Part shown: piece by piece, positions 1 to 5,758 of the stretch | Layout: each line of letters opens with the position of its first letter | Position numbering within the stretch: position 1 is the stretch's first letter | Source of the DNA: DASVDK01 sp036381125 [NCBI: Thermodesulfobacteriota bacterium] | GTDB lineage: Bacteria > DASVDK01 | Direction: 5' to 3' | Length of the DNA: 7,178 nt | NCBI GenBank assembly: GCA_036381125.1 | Contig: DASVDK010000344.1 | Coordinates: forward strand, 1 to 7,178 | Notes under the pieces: generated by a model | What the model was told of the DNA's origin: nothing | Databases searched by the model: none | What the model saw: the letters and a program-made list of their open reading frames with translations, nothing else | Position numbers and translations under genes: made by a program

Positions 1-402
1 GTGGGGCCGGCCCAGCGGACGGAGGCGCTGCTCGGGCCGTACGAGCTGCACGACTTCGCCCTCTACTACATCCTCCGCTACGGCTACGCGCCGCCGAAGG
101 TCGCCTTCATGTCCCACGGGGCGTGGGGCGACGTCGCGTGCGGCGCCTGGCCGGACGTCCCGCCCGAGCGGCGCCGGGCGTACGGGCTCGGCGAGATCAA
201 GCGGACGCTCGCGGTCTTCCTGCGGCGCTTCTTCGAGACCAGTCAGTTCAAGCGGAGCTGCATCCCGGACGCCCCCAAGGTCGGCTCGGGCGGCTCCCTC
301 TCGCCTCGCGGCGACTACCGCGCGCCGAGCGACGGCCGCGCCGCGCCCTGGCTCGCGCAGCTCGACCTCATCCCGGACGGCGACCAGGACCTGTCTGCAT
401 AG
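1..402 (+). CDS. nadE: NAD+ synthase, C-terminal part (5'-truncated by window edge)
   Basis: This is the last ~133 codons of an NAD+ synthase, the cytoplasmic enzyme that amidates nicotinic acid adenine dinucleotide to NAD+ using ATP and ammonia or glutamine. Visible hallmarks are GPYELHDF (residues 12-19 of the visible part), FKRSCIPD (83-90), and [13 protein letters not shown] (93-105) followed by P109-S110-D111. These match the closing motifs of the long, glutamine-dependent-type NAD synthetases, where the usual text is close to [24 protein letters not shown]. The GTG at position 1 is most likely an internal valine codon, because the ATP-binding and amidotransferase parts are missing and the family is about 600-700 residues long. 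The frame ends at TAG 400-402. Family membership is well supported. Whether an N-terminal glutaminase domain exists cannot be seen here. Confidence 0.9.
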   Translation: MGPAQRTEALLGPYELHDFALYYILRYGYAPPKVAFMSHGAWGDVACGAWPDVPPERRRAYGLGEIKRTLAVFLRRFFETSQFKRSCIPDAPKVGSGGSLSPRGDYRAPSDGRAAPWLAQLDLIPDGDQDLSA

Positions 403-610
403 GCCGGTTGCGGAACCAGCCGGGACACGCCGGCCGCCGGCACCGGAGCCCTGCCCCGAGGCTGTGCCGATACGGCCGAGAACCGGTGGAGCACGGCCCC
501 GGCTCTCCGCGGCGTCGCGATCGGGCACGGGCACCGGTGACGCGGATCGCGTCTCTCGCGCAAAGTCTGCCGGGCCGCGGTCCCCGGGGACGAGCCGACC
601 CGGAGCATCC

Positions 611-644
611 GCTCCACTGAAACGCCCGTTAAGCGGGAGCTTTT
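611..644 (+). terminator. Weak candidate terminator after nadE
   Basis: GCTCC at 611-615 can pair with GGAGC at 636-640, directly followed by TTTT at 641-644. Alternatively CCCG 625-628 pairs with CGGG 634-637 around a TTAAG loop. Both stems are short and the site lies about 210 bases past the nadE stop. It is one of the few T runs in the region, which is the main reason to list it. Confidence 0.25.
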
Positions 645-660
645 CGACGCGCGGCGCGCT

Positions 661-676
661 CGGTCCGGTGGTTGCA
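661..676 (+). promoter_or_regulatory. Candidate sigma-54 (-24/-12) promoter for dctP-mcp
   Basis: CGGTCCG-N4-TTGCA compares with the consensus TGGCACG-N4-TTGCA. Nine of twelve defined positions agree, and the near-invariant GG (662-663) and GC (674-675) are exactly 10 bases apart. Transcription would start near 687, giving a 5' leader of about 58 bases before the dctP ATG at 745. GG-N10-GC alone is common in such GC-rich DNA; the complete TTGCA is less so. No convincing sigma-70 promoter was found in this gap. This is an inference from matching by eye. Confidence 0.35.
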
Positions 677-731
677 AAGCAGGATGCGCCACCGGAGGCG
701 CCGGGAGGAGCCCGGGGCCCGGAGGCCCGAT

Positions 732-738
732 GGGAGGA
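732..738 (+). promoter_or_regulatory. Ribosome-binding site fixing the dctP start at 745
   Basis: GGGAGGA, a strong Shine-Dalgarno match, lies 6 bases before ATG 745. An in-frame ATG at 730 overlaps the Shine-Dalgarno element itself and would add MGGAL ahead of a clean signal peptide, so 745 is the better start. Confidence 0.75.
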
Positions 739-744
739 GCCCTC

Positions 745-1743
745 ATGTCGCGATCGATCGCTCTCGCCGCCGCGCTGGCGGCTGCGCTCGTCGCCGCGCC
801 GCCGGCCGCCGTTCAGGCCGCCGCGCCGACGGAGCGCATCGTCCTCAAGTTCGGCCACATCACGCCTCCGGGCAGCCTGCACGACCTTGCCGCCCAGGAG
901 TTCGCCAGGCGGGTGAACGCCCAGCTCGAGGGTCGGGTCGAGGTCAGGGTCTACGGGAACTCGGCGCTCGGCACCGACGAGGAGATGGTCAAAGGGATCC
1001 GCACCGGCGCGGTCGACATGTTCCTGCCGGGCGGCGTGATGAGCACCGTCGACCCGATCTTCGGCATCTTCGAGCTGCCCTACCTGATCGACGACCGCGA
1101 CCACATGCGCCGGGCGACGGAGAACCGCGCCGTCCAGCACGCGCTCTACCCGAAGGCGCTCGCCAAGGGGATGCGGATCCTCGGCATCTGGGAGCACGGC
1201 TTCAAGCAGGTCACGAACAACACGCGGCCGATCGTCCGTCCGGCCGACCTGCGCGACCTGAAGATCCGGGTGCCGTCGGCCGTCTGGCGGCTGCGGACGT
1301 TCCAGGCCTTCGGCGCCTCGCCGGCCGCGGCCCCGTGGAAGGACGTGTACGACCTCCTCAAGACCGGCCGGATGGACGGCCAGGAGGCGGCGCTGACGCT
1401 CTTCATGTCGGCCGGCATCCAGCACGTGCAGAAGTACCTGTCCCTCACCGACCACGTCTACACGCCGGCCTACCTCGTGATCAACGAGGACGTCTACCGG
1501 AAGCTGCCGAAGGACGCCCGGCGGGTGCTCACGAGGGTCGGCTACGAGATGGCGGAGTGGTCGCGCAAGGAGGGGGCCCGGCTCGACAGGGAGCTGATGG
1601 CCAGGCTGCCCCCCACGATTGAGGTCAACGAGGTCGACAAGGACGCCTTCTTCCGCGCCTCGATCCCGCTCTACGAGCAGTTCGCCAGCGAGGTGCCGGG
1701 CGGGACGATCCTCATCAAGACGATCCAGGGGCTTCGGCGGTAG
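745..1743 (+). CDS. dctP: TRAP transporter solute-binding protein, DctP family (orphan receptor)
   Basis: A 332-residue exported binding protein of the DctP family, which captures organic acids (typically C4-dicarboxylates or other carboxylates) in the periplasm for tripartite ATP-independent transporters. Residues 1-25 form a signal peptide: MSRS, then an Ala/Leu-rich core, with cleavage likely after VQA (23-25). Mature family hallmarks follow: [11 protein letters not shown] (34-44), [17 protein letters not shown] (76-92), [10 protein letters not shown] (106-115), DLKIRVP (171-177) and TGRMDGQE (207-214). R175 in KIRVP corresponds to the family's conserved arginine that salt-bridges the ligand carboxylate. 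Length is normal. No DctQ or DctM membrane subunit is adjacent. The next gene, in the same direction, is a chemoreceptor, so this receptor may serve sensing as well as, or instead of, uptake. The ligand cannot be read from sequence. Confidence 0.93.
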   Translation: MSRSIALAAALAAALVAAPPAAVQAAAPTERIVLKFGHITPPGSLHDLAAQEFARRVNAQLEGRVEVRVYGNSALGTDEEMVKGIRTGAVDMFLPGGVMSTVDPIFGIFELPYLIDDRDHMRRATENRAVQHALYPKALAKGMRILGIWEHGFKQVTNNTRPIVRPADLRDLKIRVPSAVWRLRTFQAFGASPAAAPWKDVYDLLKTGRMDGQEAALTLFMSAGIQHVQKYLSLTDHVYTPAYLVINEDVYRKLPKDARRVLTRVGYEMAEWSRKEGARLDRELMARLPPTIEVNEVDKDAFFRASIPLYEQFASEVPGGTILIKTIQGLRR

Positions 1744-1795
1744 GTGCGTCCCGCGAGGGGGCGGCGGCGATGGGGGCGCGGGTGATCGCCTGGAG

Positions 1796-1801
1796 GGGGA
1801 G
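1796..1801 (+). promoter_or_regulatory. Ribosome-binding site supporting the chemoreceptor start at GTG 1809
   Basis: GGGGAG ends 7 bases before GTG 1809, within a longer purine run starting GGAGG at 1792. The alternative ATG at 1770 has only GAGG (1755-1758) 11 bases upstream, which is a poor distance. Confidence 0.5.
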
Positions 1802-1808
1802 CCGCGGC

Positions 1809-3908
1809 GTGAAGGGGCGCCTCGGGCTGCGCGGCAAGGTCCTGGCGAGGGCGGCGGCGATCATCCTCGTCCTGCTGGCCGCCAACACCTGGCTGAACGT
1901 GGCCTCCGCGCGGCAGTACCTCCTCCAGGAGATCGCGGCGCGAGCCGAGGCCCTGGCGCCGCGGCTGAGGACGCCGGTCGAGGGCTACCTGCGCAGCGGG
2001 CTCGGCATCGACATGCTCGAGTCCTTCTCGACCGACGCCCAGCAGATGGTGGTCGGCAGCAACGGGTACCTCCTCAGCGCCGCCTACCTCGACAGGGGCG
2101 GGGTGATCCGCGTGCACAACGACGCCGGCCGCATCGGCCGCCCCGAGCCGTCGAAGGCGGTGGCGGCGGCGCTCCCGAGCGTCGGGCGCGAGCCGATCCT
2201 GGTGAACGATTCGGCCGGCGGCGAGATCGTCGCGTTGATCGGCCTGACCGACGCCGCGGGGGGGCCGGCCGGCGCCCTGCGGCTCGGCTTCTCGCAGGCG
2301 ACGCTCGACGCGGCCTTCGGCAAGGTCCTCCGCGAGCAGGGCCTCCTCCTCGTCCTCTCGCTCGCCCTCACGTTCGTCGCCTTCTCGATGCTGCTCGGCC
2401 GGTCGGTCCTGCGACCGCTCACCGCGATCGGCGACGCGGCGGCGGCGATCGCCTCGGGGACGCTGTCGCGCCGCGTCCCGGTCACCGGCGACGACGAGAT
2501 CGCGGAGCTCGGGCGGCGCTTCAACCAGATGGCCGACCAGCTCGAGGCGGTCCTCGCCCAGGTACGGAGCGCCTCGCAGTCGGTGGCCGGCGCCTCGGCC
2601 GAGGTCGCCCGCAGCCAGGGGGACGTGCGCGCCGGCGCCGAGTCCCAGCACGCCTCGCTCGGCCGGACCGCCACCGCCATCGGCGAACTCGACCGTGCCG
2701 CCGCCACCATCCAGGACCGCGTGGAAGGCCTGTCGAAGTCGGCGGAGGTTGCCTCGGCCACCAGCCTCGAGCTGGCCGCCTCGGCCGACGAGGTCACGGC
2801 GCACATCGACGAGCTGGCCCGGTCGGTCGAGACGACGACCGCGGGCGTCACCGAGATGGCCACCTCGCTCAAGCAGGTGGCGGCCACGGTGGAGCAGCTC
2901 GCCGGCGCGACCGACGTGACCGCCTCGACCATCGCCGAGATGGACGCCTCCATCGCGGAGATCGAGAAGATGGCGGGCGAGGCGGCGGCCGTTGCCGAGC
3001 AGACCGCGGCCGACGCCGAGGGCGGGCGCGCCGCCGTCGACGCCACGGTCGAGGGGATCGAGCGGATCCGCGCCGCGAGCCAGTCGGCCGCGCAGGTCCT
3101 GCGCGGATTCGAGGGGACCGCGACCGAGATCGGCAAGATCCTCCGGCTCATCGACGACGTGGCCGACCAGACGAACCTCCTCGCGCTGAACGCCGCGATC
3201 CTCGCCGCCCAGGCGGGGGAGCACGGCCGCGGCTTCGCGGTCGTGGCGGGCGAGATCAAGGGGCTCGCGGAGCGGACCGGCGTCTCGACGCGCGAGATCG
3301 CCGGGCTGATCGGCAAGGTGCAGCAGGGGGCGCGCGCCGCCGTGCAGGCCATGGAGGAAGGGGAGGGGGCGATCGCGGAGGGGGTCGAGCGCAGCCGGCG
3401 CGCCGGCGACGCCCTCGCGCAGATCCTGGCCGGGACGGGCCGCGCCCGCACCCTTGCCGCGCGCATCGCCCGGGCGACCGAGGAGCACGCCAGGGGGAGC
3501 CGTCAGGTGACCGACGCCGTAACGCAGATCTCCACCATGGCGAGCCAGCTCAAGGCCGCGGCCGACGAGCAGAGCCGCGGGGGGCTCGAGATGGCGCGCG
3601 CGGCCGAGGCCATGACCGAGGCGTCGCGGCGAGTCCGGCAGTCGGCCCACGAGCAGCGCGACGCCAGCAAGGCGATCGGCGCGACGATGGAGCAGGTCGT
3701 CGAGGCGGTGAAGGTCATCGCCGCCGCCACGCAGCAGCAGAAGCGGGAGACGCGCGAGGTGGCGAGCGCCCTCGAGGCGATCCGCGGGCTCGCCGAGCGC
3801 ACCACGGTCACCGCGACCGGGATGGACCGCGTCGTGGAGTCGCTCACGCGCGAGGCGGCCGTCCTCGAGTCGTCCCTCGCGAGGCTCCAGGGGGAGGCCG
3901 CGGCCTGA
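1809..3908 (+). CDS. Methyl-accepting chemotaxis protein with single-Cache-like sensor, HAMP and long signalling hairpin
   Basis: A 699-residue transmembrane chemoreceptor. Order: short basic N-terminus, TM1 (about 11-31), periplasmic sensor of about 144 residues (32-175), TM2 (178-197), HAMP (198-249, with LRPL and [14 protein letters not shown]), then a long coiled-coil hairpin to the C-terminus. The sensor carries [22 protein letters not shown] text (from 86) resembling a single Cache fold. The hairpin tip is [13 protein letters not shown] (452-464), then [22 protein letters not shown], the diagnostic CheA/CheW-contact region. [10 protein letters not shown] (583-592) fits a CheR/CheB methylation site. 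The tip has Leu and Gln (465, 468) where E. coli-type receptors have Glu and Arg. There is no C-terminal NWETF-like CheR tether. GTG 1809 is preferred over ATG 1770 (which would add 13 residues) for its better RBS and canonical N-terminus. It begins 65 bases after dctP (26 if ATG 1770 is used), so co-transcription is likely. Confidence 0.93.
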   Translation: MKGRLGLRGKVLARAAAIILVLLAANTWLNVASARQYLLQEIAARAEALAPRLRTPVEGYLRSGLGIDMLESFSTDAQQMVVGSNGYLLSAAYLDRGGVIRVHNDAGRIGRPEPSKAVAAALPSVGREPILVNDSAGGEIVALIGLTDAAGGPAGALRLGFSQATLDAAFGKVLREQGLLLVLSLALTFVAFSMLLGRSVLRPLTAIGDAAAAIASGTLSRRVPVTGDDEIAELGRRFNQMADQLEAVLAQVRSASQSVAGASAEVARSQGDVRAGAESQHASLGRTATAIGELDRAAATIQDRVEGLSKSAEVASATSLELAASADEVTAHIDELARSVETTTAGVTEMATSLKQVAATVEQLAGATDVTASTIAEMDASIAEIEKMAGEAAAVAEQTAADAEGGRAAVDATVEGIERIRAASQSAAQVLRGFEGTATEIGKILRLIDDVADQTNLLALNAAILAAQAGEHGRGFAVVAGEIKGLAERTGVSTREIAGLIGKVQQGARAAVQAMEEGEGAIAEGVERSRRAGDALAQILAGTGRARTLAARIARATEEHARGSRQVTDAVTQISTMASQLKAAADEQSRGGLEMARAAEAMTEASRRVRQSAHEQRDASKAIGATMEQVVEAVKVIAAATQQQKRETREVASALEAIRGLAERTTVTATGMDRVVESLTREAAVLESSLARLQGEAAA

Positions 3909-3940
3909 GTCGCCCCCGGCGGCGGGGCGGCTCCCGGCGC

Positions 3941-3971
3941 CTCGCCGGCCGGCGCGTGCCCGGCCGGCGAG
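3941..3971 (+). terminator. Strong GC hairpin after the chemoreceptor (possible terminator, no U tract)
   Basis: CTCGCCGGCCGG (3941-3952) pairs perfectly with CCGGCCGGCGAG (3960-3971) around a 7-base loop CGCGTGC. The 12-bp all-but-one G:C stem lies 32 bases past the chemoreceptor stop. No T run follows, so it may be a Rho-independent-like terminator of a high-GC genome, an mRNA-stabilising structure, or a DNA-level palindrome. The inverted repeat is seen directly; its role is inferred. Confidence 0.45.
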
Positions 3972-3978
3972 CCGGCGG

Positions 3979-3984
3979 TACACT
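3979..3984 (+). promoter_or_regulatory. Candidate -10 box (TACACT) for the MFS gene
   Basis: TACACT matches TATAAT at 4 of 6 positions, including the key TA and final T. It is flanked by nearly pure G/C sequence and sits just after the hairpin. No clear -35 lies 16-18 bases upstream. A start of transcription near 3991 would put the GTG at 3992 at or near the mRNA 5' end. Confidence 0.35.
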
Positions 3985-3991
3985 GGCCGCC

Positions 3992-4015
3992 GTGACCGCG
4001 CCGGCGACACCGTGA
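3992..4015 (+). CDS. Possible 7-codon leader peptide overlapping the MFS start
   Basis: GTG 3992 opens a 7-codon frame (M-T-A-P-A-T-P) that stops at TGA 4013-4015. This stop overlaps the GTG start of the permease in the sequence GTGA. The frame begins 7 bases after the TACACT box, the spacing expected for a leaderless start. The permease has no Shine-Dalgarno sequence of its own, so coupling through this frame would explain its initiation. The arrangement is visible; translation of the leader is speculative. Confidence 0.2.
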   Translation: MTAPATP

Positions 4016-5202
4016 CCCTTCCGTATCGCTACGCCGTCCTCGGACTGGTCCTGGCCATCCAGGCGTCCGCCACGATCGGCACCATCGGCCTGCCGGCGCT
4101 CGCGCCGCTCATCAGGGCCGACCTCGGTCTCTCGCGCACCGAGGCGGGATCGCTCGTGTCCCCCTTCTACGTCGGGTCGCTCGTGATCGGCGTGCCGGCG
4201 GGGTATCTGGCCGACCGCCTCGGCGTGCGCTGGACGCTCGTCGCCGGCCAGGCGGTCATCGCCCTGTTCCTCTTCGCCCTCGCCGCGGTCGGCTCGGGGT
4301 GGCTCGTGCCGCTCGCGATCGGGGCGGCCGGCTTCGGCTTCGCCCTCGTCAACCCGACGACGACCAAGGCGGTCATCGCCTGGTTCCCGCTCGCCTCGCG
4401 CGCCACCGCGGTCGGCGTCAAGCAGACCGGGTTGCCGCTCGGCGGCGCCATCGGCGCCGCGGTGCTGCCGGGGCTCGCGCTCGCGGTCGGCTGGCGCGAC
4501 GCCATCCGCGCCACCGCGCTCCTCGTCGCCCTCTGCGCCGTGGCGACCGCTCTCGTCTACCGGGAGCGTACGGACGAAGGGGGCGCGGCGGCGCCGAGGC
4601 CCGGATCGGCCTGGGCGGTGCTGCGCAACGGGGACCTCTGGCGGCTGTCGCTCGTGACGGTGCTCTTCGCCACGGTCCAGGTCTCCTGGACCGGCTACTT
4701 CGTCCTCTTCCTCACGGAGACGGCCGGCCGTTCCGTCGTGGAGGGGGGCGCGATGCTGGCGCTCGCCAACGTCGCCGGCATCGGCGGCCGGATCGCCTTC
4801 GGGCTCCTCTCGGACCGGGTCTTCGGAGGGCGCCGGCGGATCGTCCTCGTGATCGCGGGGGCCGGCTCGGGGCTCGTCGCCGCGGCGACGGCGCTGGTCG
4901 GCCCCGGCACGCCGTCGGTCGCCGTCGCGCTCCTCGCCGTCGTCTTCGGCATGCTCGGCATCGGCTGGAACGGCGTGCAGCTCACGCTCCTCGTGGAGCT
5001 GGCCGGCAAGGCGCTGGCCGGCACGGCCGTGGGCCTCGGGCTCGCCGTGAGCGCGCTCGGCGTGATTCTCGGGCCGCCGGCCTTCGGGCGGCTCGTCTCC
5101 CTGGTCGGGGGCTACGGGCCGGCGTGGGTCGCGCTCGCGGGCGCCATGGCGCTCGCGCTGCTGCTGCTCGCGACGGTCCGGGAGCCCGCCCGCCGCGTCT
5201 AG
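4012..5202 (+). CDS. MFS permease, 12 predicted membrane helices
   Basis: A 396-residue major facilitator superfamily transporter of the inner membrane. The sequence is almost entirely hydrophobic segments in a 6+6 pattern, with a polar central loop around 184-208. Motif A is clear in the first half (GYLADRLGVRW, 64-74), with its second-half counterpart GRIAFGLLSDRVFGGRRR at 259-276. KQTGLPLGGAIGAA (137-150) and GIGWNG (316-321) resemble the permeases often grouped with CynX/NimT-like or organic-anion MFS carriers. The substrate cannot be assigned. Start GTG 4012 gives a normal N-terminus running into helix 1; no Shine-Dalgarno precedes it. The gene stands apart from the dctP-chemoreceptor pair behind a hairpin and its own -10-like box. 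Family confidence is high; function within the family is unknown. Confidence 0.92.
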   Translation: MTLPYRYAVLGLVLAIQASATIGTIGLPALAPLIRADLGLSRTEAGSLVSPFYVGSLVIGVPAGYLADRLGVRWTLVAGQAVIALFLFALAAVGSGWLVPLAIGAAGFGFALVNPTTTKAVIAWFPLASRATAVGVKQTGLPLGGAIGAAVLPGLALAVGWRDAIRATALLVALCAVATALVYRERTDEGGAAAPRPGSAWAVLRNGDLWRLSLVTVLFATVQVSWTGYFVLFLTETAGRSVVEGGAMLALANVAGIGGRIAFGLLSDRVFGGRRRIVLVIAGAGSGLVAAATALVGPGTPSVAVALLAVVFGMLGIGWNGVQLTLLVELAGKALAGTAVGLGLAVSALGVILGPPAFGRLVSLVGGYGPAWVALAGAMALALLLLATVREPARRV

Positions 5203-5207
5203 AGCAC

Positions 5208-5247
5208 GTCGCGCTGCCGAGACGCGCGACCACGCCTCTCGGCGTGG
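5208..5247. terminator. Two hairpins in the convergent junction, possible bidirectional terminator
   Basis: GTCGCGC (5208-5214) pairs with GCGCGAC (5224-5230), and CCACGCC (5230-5236) pairs with GGCGTGG (5241-5247) around a TCTC loop. The first starts 6 bases after the permease stop. Neither is followed by a T run. Position between converging genes favours a termination role, but the evidence is structural only. Confidence 0.35.
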
Positions 5248-5340
5248 CAGGAGCCAGGCCCTCGCGGGCTACGGGGGACGCCGTCGGCTCGTCTCACGGG
5301 CGCCCGGGGCTCGCGGCAGCGGCCGGGCCGAGGGGCGTGG

Positions 5341-5367
5341 AAAATGGAAAGACCTGACCCCATGGAA
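5341..5367. repeat. AT-richer relic resembling the REP-associated transposase (RAYT) end sequence
   Basis: GGAAAGACCTGACCCC (5346-5361) is preceded by AAAAT in otherwise almost pure G/C DNA. GACCTGACCCC (reverse GGGGTCAGGTC) is, from general knowledge, a recurrent sequence around IS200-like REP-associated tyrosine transposases in many bacteria. No transposase is present here, so this would be a solo remnant or a non-autonomous copy. The core AGACCTGACCCC is flanked by a direct 6-base repeat ATGGAA (5344-5349 and 5362-5367). It ends right at the stop codon of the minus-strand gene. Confidence 0.45.
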
Positions 5368-5754
5368 CTAGGCGTCGGCCTCCTCCACGCGAAGCTCGGT
5401 CCGGCAGCGACGGCAGATCACCGGGCGTTTCAGCGGGAAGCGCCCGGCGGCCTCGAACGCCTGCTCGAGCCCGCAGCGGGCGCAGCGCCCCTCGAGCCGC
5501 ACGAGCGAGCGGTGCTCGCCGAGCCGCCGGACGGCCAGCACCGGCCCGGCCACGAGCAACGCCGGCACGAGCACGAAGTGCGCGACCGGGATGAGAACCG
5601 CCGCCACCGCGAGCCCCCAGCAGGCGCCGAGGGCGACGAGCGCCCGCCGCGCGCGCAGCCCCGGCGGGTTCAACGCCACGGCCGCGCGCGCGGGCGCGGC
5701 CTCGGCGCCGAACGCCTGCAAGCGGACCGGCACCTCGATCAGATCGGCCGCCAC
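5368..5754 (-). CDS. Small membrane protein with C-terminal zinc ribbon, function unknown
   Basis: A 128-residue protein not recognised as a named family. The N-terminal 35 residues are mixed (AADLIEVPVRLQAF...). Residues 36-76 are hydrophobic, enough for two closely spaced membrane helices (about 36-57 and 59-75). The basic stretch RRLGEHRSLVRLEGR then leads to a likely zinc ribbon with two CxxC knuckles: C91-A-R-C94 and C114-R-R-C117, 19 residues apart. A short acidic tail ends at TAG 5368-5370. The start is GTG 5754, only 4 bases after the PhzF stop, so it is almost certainly translated from the same message. Base use matches its neighbours, and the complete ribbon argues against truncation by the adjacent repeat relic. 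A cytoplasmic metal-binding or nucleic-acid/protein contact is possible, but no function is claimed. Confidence 0.75.
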   Translation of the reverse strand: MAADLIEVPVRLQAFGAEAAPARAAVALNPPGLRARRALVALGACWGLAVAAVLIPVAHFVLVPALLVAGPVLAVRRLGEHRSLVRLEGRCARCGLEQAFEAAGRFPLKRPVICRRCRTELRVEEADA

Positions 5755-5758
5755 GTCG

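Larger units (their letters stand above)
403..744. other. 342-base intergenic region with palindromes; no gene recognised
   Basis: No reading frame here looks like protein; the ORFs crossing it are Arg/Pro/Ala-rich GC artefacts. It holds several symmetric elements: a stem GACGCG-GAT-CGCGTC at 539-553, the perfect 12-base palindrome GTCCCCGGGGAC at 580-591, CACCGGTG at 532-539, and a weak hairpin followed by TTTT near 611-644. Close to dctP there is a -24/-12-like box (661-676) and a good ribosome-binding site (732-738). No tRNA or riboswitch fold was recognised. Confidence 0.6.

Noticed and set aside
730-744. Upstream ATG start for dctP
   Set aside because: It overlaps the Shine-Dalgarno sequence and adds five residues before a canonical signal peptide; ATG 745 with GGGAGGA 6 bases upstream is better.
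315-746. Open frames on both strands in the gap between nadE and dctP
   Set aside because: Translations are Pro/Arg/Ser-rich without motifs, and overlap either nadE or the dctP signal peptide. No ribosome-binding site supports them.
1671-4010. A 779-codon open frame antisense to the chemoreceptor and a 798-codon plus-strand frame (1619-4015) overlapping it
   Set aside because: Both are by-products of extreme GC and Ala-rich coiled-coil codons, which suppress stop codons in other frames. Their translations are Arg/Gly/Ala/Pro-rich with no family motif, while the chemoreceptor frame has every expected domain.
5250-5340. GC-rich stretch with short self-complementary pieces (for example GCCC-TCGC-GGGC) considered as an RNA gene
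   Set aside because: Stems are short and expected by chance at this base composition; no tRNA arms or known RNA motif could be fitted.
4299-5357. A 352-codon plus-strand frame inside and past the MFS gene
   Set aside because: Out of frame with the clear permease; low-complexity Arg/Gly/Ala translation without any recognisable fold. It is a GC shadow.
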